From JASJBU01 sp965372385 (GTDB lineage: Bacteria; Pseudomonadota; Gammaproteobacteria; Chromatiales; Chromatiaceae): DNA of 11,024 nt. Position 1 is the stretch's first letter. Each line of letters opens with the position of its first letter. Shown piece by piece: positions 6,610 to 11,024 of this stretch. Under the pieces are notes generated by a model that saw only the letters and a program-made list of their open reading frames with translations, searched no databases and was not told where the DNA came from. The DNA lies in assembly GCA_965372385.1 (NCBI GenBank), contig CBDVCD010000097.1:1-11024 (forward strand), given 5' to 3'. Made by a program: the position numbers and the translations under genes.

Positions 6610-8246
6610 AGGCATCTGACCTGTTCGTCAAGGCACTGGAAGCCGAAGGTGTCGAATATATCTTCGGCATTCCCGGTGAAGAGAACCTCGATCTTCTCAA
6701 CTCACTGAAGGATTCATCGATCAAGCTTATCCTGACCCGTCATGAACAGGGCGCGGGGTTCATGGCCGCCACCTATGGTCGCCTGACCGGTAAGGCAGGT
6801 GTTTGTCTCTCAACTCTTGGTCCAGGAGCAACCAACCTGGTCACTGCCGCCGCCTATGCCCAGCTCGGCGCCATGCCACTCTTGATGATTACCGGGCAGA
6901 AACCGATCAAGACCAGCAAACAGGGGCAATTTCAGATTATCGATGTGGTGGATATGATGCGGCCACTGACCAAATTCACCCAGCAGATCAGCAGTGGTCA
7001 CAATATCCCCGCCAGGGTGCGAGAGGCCATGCGCAATGCCGAGGGTGAACGGCCGGGTGCGGCCCATCTTGAACTACCGGAAGACATCGCCTGTGAGGAG
7101 ACGGATGCGAAGGTCATCATCAAGAGCCGATTTGATATCCCCCATGCCAGCGGTCGATCCATTGCCACCGCCGTCGGGATGATTGAATCGGCAAGACGTC
7201 CCCTGTTGCTGATCGGGGCTGGCGCCAACAGAAGGCATACCTGCCAGACCCTGTCAGCCTTTATCGACAAAACAGGCATGCCCTTTTTCAGCACCCAGAT
7301 GGGCAAGGGTGTTGCCGATGAACGCAATCCAATCTTTCTCGGCAATGCCGCGCTCTCGGACAATGATTATCTGCATCGCGCGATCGAAGCATCGGATCTG
7401 ATCGTCAACGTCGGTCACGACGTGGTGGAAAAACCCCCCTTCTTTATGCAGCAGGATAGGTTCGACGTAATTCACGTCAACTATATCACTGCCACAATCG
7501 ATCCGGTCTATTTTCCCCAACAGGGTGTGATTGGTGATATTGCCAACAGCATCGAACGACTGACTGACCTGATCACACCACAGCAGGACTGGGACTTCTC
7601 CAGATTCATGGAGGTCAAGTCCCATCTCGACCGGCAACTGCTGGAAGGCATCGAAGATGACCGCTTCCCGGTCTATCCGCAACGCCTGGTTGCTGACGTG
7701 CGAAAGATCATGCCCGACGACGCTATCATTGCCTTGGATAACGGCGTCTACAAGATCTGGTTTGCCCGCAACTACAGGGCTCACATGCCCAATACCGTGC
7801 TGCTCGACAATGCCCTGGCAACCATGGGTGCGGGCCTGCCTTCGGCCATCGCCGCCAAGCTGGTACACCCGCAACGGCGTGTCATGGCCATCTGTGGTGA
7901 TGGCGGATTCATGATGAATTCCCAGGAGATGGAGACGGCCGTGCGGCTCAAACTCGATCTGGTGGTGCTGATTCTGCGGGACGATGCCTACGGCATGATC
8001 AAGTGGAAGCAGGCCAATATGGGCTTCGATGACTTTGGCCTCGATTACGGCAATCCCGATTTTGTCCAGTATGCCAACAGTTATGGCGCTACCGGGTATC
8101 GTCTGAAATCGACCGACTCACTGATCCCATTGCTCGAAGAGTGTTTCAACATGCCGGGGGTTCACCTGATCGAAGTACCGATCGATTACTCCGACAACGA
8201 CCGGATTCTCAACCGGGATATCAAGGAAAAGAGTCGACTGATATAG
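6606..8246 (+). CDS. Acetolactate synthase-family ThDP enzyme (large-subunit type)
   Basis: This 546-residue protein has the three-domain ThDP enzyme layout. The N-terminal PYR domain contains GIPGEENLDL and RHEQGAGFMAATYGR, with E47 as the cofactor-activating glutamate, then LGPGATNLVTA and MITGQKPIKTSKQGQFQIID. The middle domain has PLLLIGAGANRR. The C-terminal PP domain has MGAGLPSAIAAK and the Mg/ThDP motif starting GDG (431-433) and ending LRDDAYGMIKWKQ. In the second half of that motif Asp replaces the usual Asn metal ligand, as in several AlsS enzymes, so activity is likely kept. Family members condense two pyruvates to acetolactate, but related enzymes use other 2-oxoacids, and no ilvN-type small subunit is present, so a catabolic or alternative reaction is possible. 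GGAG at 6594-6597 is 8 nt before the ATG. The start overlaps the GOGAT-like gene by 4 nt and the aldehyde dehydrogenase follows after 9 nt, suggesting the two enzymes share a 2-oxoacid/aldehyde route. Confidence 0.85.
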   Translation: MKASDLFVKALEAEGVEYIFGIPGEENLDLLNSLKDSSIKLILTRHEQGAGFMAATYGRLTGKAGVCLSTLGPGATNLVTAAAYAQLGAMPLLMITGQKPIKTSKQGQFQIIDVVDMMRPLTKFTQQISSGHNIPARVREAMRNAEGERPGAAHLELPEDIACEETDAKVIIKSRFDIPHASGRSIATAVGMIESARRPLLLIGAGANRRHTCQTLSAFIDKTGMPFFSTQMGKGVADERNPIFLGNAALSDNDYLHRAIEASDLIVNVGHDVVEKPPFFMQQDRFDVIHVNYITATIDPVYFPQQGVIGDIANSIERLTDLITPQQDWDFSRFMEVKSHLDRQLLEGIEDDRFPVYPQRLVADVRKIMPDDAIIALDNGVYKIWFARNYRAHMPNTVLLDNALATMGAGLPSAIAAKLVHPQRRVMAICGDGGFMMNSQEMETAVRLKLDLVVLILRDDAYGMIKWKQANMGFDDFGLDYGNPDFVQYANSYGATGYRLKSTDSLIPLLEECFNMPGVHLIEVPIDYSDNDRILNRDIKEKSRLI

Positions 8247-8255
8247 AGGAAAAAT

Positions 8256-9701
8256 ATGGCCGATCTATGCAAATCAATGATTGCGGGTGGCGCTACACCA
8301 GCCGGTACCCTCGAGGTTGTAGCACCCTTTGATCGTTCGCCCATCGCGCTCATCGAAACATCCGATGGACATGCAATTGAACAGGCACTCGATACGGCTC
8401 ACCAGCTCTTCCGTGATCGAAGCCGGTGGCTCCCCGTCTACCAGCGAATAGCGATTCTGGAAAAAACCGCGGCCATCATGACCGAGCGGGCGGAAACGCT
8501 CGCCATCGAAGCGGCAAGAGAAGGCGGCAAGCCGTTGATCGATTCCAGAATAGAGGTTACCCGGGCCATCGACAGTATCCGAATCTGTATCGATTGCCTG
8601 CGCGGGGTGACGGGAGAGACCATTCCCATGGGCATCAACACCGCCTCCGCCGGCAGGCTGGCCTTCACCAGCCGCGAACCCATCGGTGTTGTGGTGGCGA
8701 TCAGTGCCTTCAATCACCCAGTGAATCTGATCTGTCACCAGGTGGGACCAGCCATTGCCGCCGGCTGTCCCGTTATCGTCAAGCCGGCCGAAGAGACCCC
8801 ACTCTCCTGTTTTCGCTTCGTCGAGATCCTGCGGGAGGCCGGCTTACCCGATGAGTGGTGCCAGACCCTGGTCACCAGCAGCCTGGATGTCGCCACCCAA
8901 CTGGTGACGGATGCACGAGTCGCATTTTTGAGCTTTATCGGCAGTGCTCGGGTGGGCTGGATGCTGCGTTCCAAATTGGCGCCGGGCACGCGCTGCGCCC
9001 TCGAGCATGGCGGCGCCGCACCAGTCATCGTTGCAGAGGATGCAGACATCGATGATGTCCTGCCGAAGTTGTTGAAGGGCGGTTTCTATCATGCCGGACA
9101 GGTCTGTGTATCGGTGCAGCGGGTCTTTGCCCATCATGCCATTGCCCGTGAACTTGCCATGCGACTTGCCAACGGCGCCAACAGGCTGGTGATGGGTGAC
9201 CCAACACTTGAGGAGACCGAGATAGGACCCTTGATCCGCCCTGCTGAGGTGGACCGCGTGGATCAGTGGGTCAAGCAGTCTTTCATGGAAGGTGCCGAAG
9301 TACTTGCTGGCGGCAAGGCGGTTTCAGATACCGCCTATGCCTGTACCGTTCTCTATAGCCCATCACCTGCCAGTAAGGTCAGCACCCAGGAGATTTTCGG
9401 CCCGGTTATCTGCGTCTATCCCTACGCGGATATCGATGAAGCGATCGACCAGGCTAACCGTTTGCCTTACGCATTCCAGGCCGCTGTCTTCTCAAAAGAT
9501 ATCGATACAGCCCTTCGCGCCTGCAAAAGGCTGGACGCCTCGGCGGTCATGATCAATGATCACACCGCATTCCGGGTGGACTGGATGCCGTTCGCGGGCC
9601 TGCGTGAGTCGGGCCTGGGAGTTGGCGGCATCCCTTACAGCTTCCGGGATATGCAGATCGAGAAGATGATGGTGCTGAATTCAAAGGAACTCAGCATGTA
9701 A
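8256..9701 (+). CDS. NAD(P)-dependent aldehyde dehydrogenase family protein
   Basis: This 481-residue cytoplasmic enzyme has the usual ALDH length. Its catalytic set is complete: N153 in SAFNHPVN, KPAEETPLS (cofactor phosphate-binding lysine), FIGSARVG (Rossmann turn), E250 in ALEHGGAAPVIV, nucleophile C284 in AGQVCVSVQR, EIFGPV, and PFAGLRESGLGVGG near the C-terminus. It oxidises an aldehyde to a carboxylate (or acyl-CoA) with NAD(P)+; the substrate cannot be told from sequence, although the overall pattern resembles the lactaldehyde/succinate-semialdehyde-like groups. The ATG at 8256 follows GAGGA at 8246-8250, and the gene starts 9 nt after the ThDP enzyme. It is the last gene of the operon, and a fresh promoter-like element begins on its stop codon. 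Confidence 0.88.
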   Translation: MADLCKSMIAGGATPAGTLEVVAPFDRSPIALIETSDGHAIEQALDTAHQLFRDRSRWLPVYQRIAILEKTAAIMTERAETLAIEAAREGGKPLIDSRIEVTRAIDSIRICIDCLRGVTGETIPMGINTASAGRLAFTSREPIGVVVAISAFNHPVNLICHQVGPAIAAGCPVIVKPAEETPLSCFRFVEILREAGLPDEWCQTLVTSSLDVATQLVTDARVAFLSFIGSARVGWMLRSKLAPGTRCALEHGGAAPVIVAEDADIDDVLPKLLKGGFYHAGQVCVSVQRVFAHHAIARELAMRLANGANRLVMGDPTLEETEIGPLIRPAEVDRVDQWVKQSFMEGAEVLAGGKAVSDTAYACTVLYSPSPASKVSTQEIFGPVICVYPYADIDEAIDQANRLPYAFQAAVFSKDIDTALRACKRLDASAVMINDHTAFRVDWMPFAGLRESGLGVGGIPYSFRDMQIEKMMVLNSKELSM

Positions 9702-9722
9702 GGTTATGTGCCTCCCCGCGAC
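9697..9722 (+). promoter_or_regulatory. Putative ECF-type promoter of nrtS (site 3)
   Basis: TGTAAGG at 9697-9703, a 15-nt spacer and CGAC at 9719-9722 (continuing CAATC) match site 2 in both boxes, the spacing and five further bases. The TAA stop codon of the aldehyde dehydrogenase lies inside the TGTAAGG box. The nrtS ATG follows 33 nt after CGAC, giving a short leader. It would let nrtS and arsS be transcribed independently of read-through from the long operon. Confidence 0.55.
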
Positions 9723-9755
9723 CAATCCGGACAACGGGCATAATGCAGAAGAGAG

Positions 9756-10046
9756 ATGAACAATCCACCCCTCATTTTCACTTTGACAAAGAGCGCCCTC
9801 TCACCCCCCATTGTCATCGACTCGATAAAGACGGGGCTGCTCGTTGGCTTGATCCTGAATCTGATCAATCATGGCCAGGCCATGCTCGATGGGGCTTACA
9901 TCAACTGGGGCAGCGTATTACTCAACTTCATCATCCCCTTCTGCGTCTCTGCTTACAGCGGGGCCCGCGCGGCCTATACCACTTGCGGACTGCCTGTAAG
10001 GAATCCGGTAAGATCGACGACTGATTACAATTCCACCGATATTTAA
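9756..10046 (+). CDS. nrtS: NrtS-type small nitrate/nitrite transporter
   Basis: This 96-residue membrane protein has two helices: about 18-38 (PIVIDSIKTGLLVGLILNLI) and about 50-70 (WGSVLLNFIIPFCVSAYSG). The pattern IK-L-VG-ILNLINHG, then W---LLN--IP-CVS-Y-A, matches the NrtS family first described in cyanobacteria, as I recall it. NrtS proteins are reported to move nitrate and nitrite across the inner membrane. GAGAG directly precedes the ATG at 9756. The C-terminal tail after about residue 75 is polar, unlike the conserved part, and its DNA contains the promoter-like element of arsS. The gene lies 54 nt after the aldehyde dehydrogenase and 23 nt before arsS. A link to nitrogen use by the GOGAT-like gene is possible but unproven. 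Confidence 0.75.
   Translation: MNNPPLIFTLTKSALSPPIVIDSIKTGLLVGLILNLINHGQAMLDGAYINWGSVLLNFIIPFCVSAYSGARAAYTTCGLPVRNPVRSTTDYNSTDI
9995..10021 (+). promoter_or_regulatory. Putative ECF-type promoter of arsS inside nrtS (site 4)
   Basis: TGTAAGG at 9995-10001, a 16-nt spacer and CGAC at 10018-10021 (continuing TGATT) resemble the other three sites, with one extra spacer base. The element lies wholly inside the last part of nrtS, and the arsS ATG follows after 48 nt. A second CGAC at 10015-10018 would give a 13-nt spacer, which is too short for a promoter. Confidence 0.45.
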
Positions 10047-10069
10047 TGTAAAAAGGAGCCCATTTTTCC

Positions 10070-11024
10070 ATGCACGCGACCCTTCCCTTACTCGCTGAAA
10101 CAGATTTCCCTCCACTGACCCGCCGGGCGGTAGAAACCCTGCAGGTCAATCTCGGCTACCGCTGTAATCAGAGCTGTCTACACTGCCACGTAAACGCTGG
10201 GCCTAAACGCAAGGAGGAGATGAGTGCGGAGACTATCGATGCCGTCATCGACTTCCTCCAGACCAACCCCTCGGTCACCATCCTGGACCTTACCGGTGGT
10301 GCACCTGAACTCAATCCCCATTTCCGTCGTCTGGTGACGGCTGCTCGTAACCGCGGCCTGCGGATAATGGATCGCTGCAATCTCACCATCCTCGAGCAAC
10401 CGGACCAAGAGGACCTGGCCACCTTTCTCGCCAGACAGCAGGTAGAGGTGGTGGCATCCCTGCCCTGCTATCTGGAGGACTATGTGGATCGCCAACGCGG
10501 CAAGGGGGTGTTCGAGGAAAGCCTGCGGGGACTTCAGCAGCTTAACGCACTGGGCTATGGTCAGCCCAACAGTGGACTTGTCCTCGACCTGGTCTACAAT
10601 CCCCAGGGGCCGGACCTACCGCCGGCCCAGTGCTCACTGGAGCCAGCCTACCGGAAACATCTGGGAGAACACTTCGGTATTGTCTTCAACCAGCTGTTCA
10701 CCCTGACCAACATGCCGATCCAGCGTTTTGGCTCGATGCTGGTCTCCAAGGGCGAATTCAACCGTTACATGCAGCTTCTGCGCGAGGCCCACCGGGAAGA
10801 TAACCTGGAACAGGTCATGTGCCGCAGCCTGGTCAGTGTGGACTGGCAGGGATATCTCTATGATTGTGACTTCAACCAACAGCTCGGGCTGCCGCTTGGT
10901 CGGGAAGGTCATCCCCGGCTGCACATCAGCGAGGTAACCGCCGACGCTCTGGAGGGGCGATCGATCCAGATAGCGGATCACTGTTACGGCTGCACCGCCG
11001 GCCAGGGTTCTAGCTGCGGTGGTG
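10070..11024 (+). CDS. arsS: Arsenosugar biosynthesis radical SAM protein ArsS, 3' end outside window
   Basis: The frame is open to the right edge (318 codons visible). The ATG at 10070 follows AAGGAG at 10053-10058. The radical SAM cluster motif is C32-X3-C36-X2-C39 in YRCNQSCLHCHVNAGP, followed by LDLTGGAPELNPHFR and IMDRCNLTIL. The C-terminal Cys-rich (former DUF3641) part shows VASLPCYLEDYVDRQRGKGV, MCRSLVSVDWQGYLYDCDF and CYGCTAGQGSSCGG. Family members usually end a few residues after that last motif, so little is missing. ArsS joins the 5'-deoxyadenosyl group of SAM to dimethylarsinous acid on the way to arsenosugars. Some relatives are selenoproteins; at the SSC position this gene has TGC (Cys), and I see no in-frame TGA. 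The usual partner arsM (arsenite methyltransferase) is not upstream but could lie to the right. It has its own promoter-like element within nrtS. Confidence 0.88.
   Translation, partial: MHATLPLLAETDFPPLTRRAVETLQVNLGYRCNQSCLHCHVNAGPKRKEEMSAETIDAVIDFLQTNPSVTILDLTGGAPELNPHFRRLVTAARNRGLRIMDRCNLTILEQPDQEDLATFLARQQVEVVASLPCYLEDYVDRQRGKGVFEESLRGLQQLNALGYGQPNSGLVLDLVYNPQGPDLPPAQCSLEPAYRKHLGEHFGIVFNQLFTLTNMPIQRFGSMLVSKGEFNRYMQLLREAHREDNLEQVMCRSLVSVDWQGYLYDCDFNQQLGLPLGREGHPRLHISEVTADALEGRSIQIADHCYGCTAGQGSSCGG

Noticed and set aside
9617..9639. A fifth TGTAAGG box on the minus strand inside the aldehyde dehydrogenase gene
   Set aside because: No CGAC follows at 15 or 16 nt (the bases there are CAGG) and no minus-strand gene lies downstream.
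10960..11024. Possible selenocysteine in the ArsS C-terminal motif
   Set aside because: The codons in the CTAGQGSSC motif are sense codons with TGC at the relevant position; no in-frame TGA is seen.
1..11024. CRISPR arrays, tRNA or rRNA genes, insertion sequences
   Set aside because: No regularly spaced repeats, tRNA-like cloverleaf, rRNA core or transposase was recognised on either strand.

Overview
The window looks like a chromosomal segment of a gammaproteobacterium, possibly an environmental chemolithotroph. This rests on the protein families (bufferin-like secreted protein, ArsS, NrtS, a GH63 glucosidase of the type common in environmental proteobacteria), the moderately high GC of most genes, and tight operon packing. 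Nothing here fixes genus or species.

Left edge (1-963): the 3' end of an AT-richer UvrD/REP-type helicase gene enters from the left. It is followed by a short opposite-strand remnant that reads like the N-terminal core of a HicB antitoxin. This looks like the margin of an accessory or defence region. Centre left (964-1374, minus): a small secreted protein with the signal peptide and N-terminal motif of a bufferin (HvfA/BufA1) precursor, but without the cysteine-rich EGKCG core.

Main operon (1631-9701, plus): five tightly packed genes. They encode a GH63/MGH1-like glucosidase, a YHS-domain lipoprotein, a membrane-anchored FMN/Fe-S protein of the glutamate synthase (GOGAT) central-domain family, a ThDP enzyme of the acetolactate synthase family, and an NAD(P)-dependent aldehyde dehydrogenase. 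Junctions are overlaps of 14 and 4 nt or gaps of 4-9 nt, so co-translation is likely. The glucosidase, ThDP and ALDH genes suggest sugar or glycoside breakdown into 2-oxoacid and aldehyde chemistry, and the GOGAT-like gene suggests a nitrogen or redox link. The actual pathway is not known to me.

Right end (9756-11024, plus): a two-helix NrtS-type nitrate/nitrite transporter, then arsS, the radical SAM enzyme of arsenosugar biosynthesis, cut by the window edge close to its expected C-terminus.

The most striking signal is regulatory. The string TGTAAGG-N15/16-CGAC occurs four times, each time upstream of and pointing toward a gene: divergently before the bufferin-like gene and the glucosidase operon, before nrtS, and before arsS (inside the 3' end of nrtS). 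It has the layout of an ECF sigma-factor promoter and appears to join these unrelated-looking genes into one regulon.
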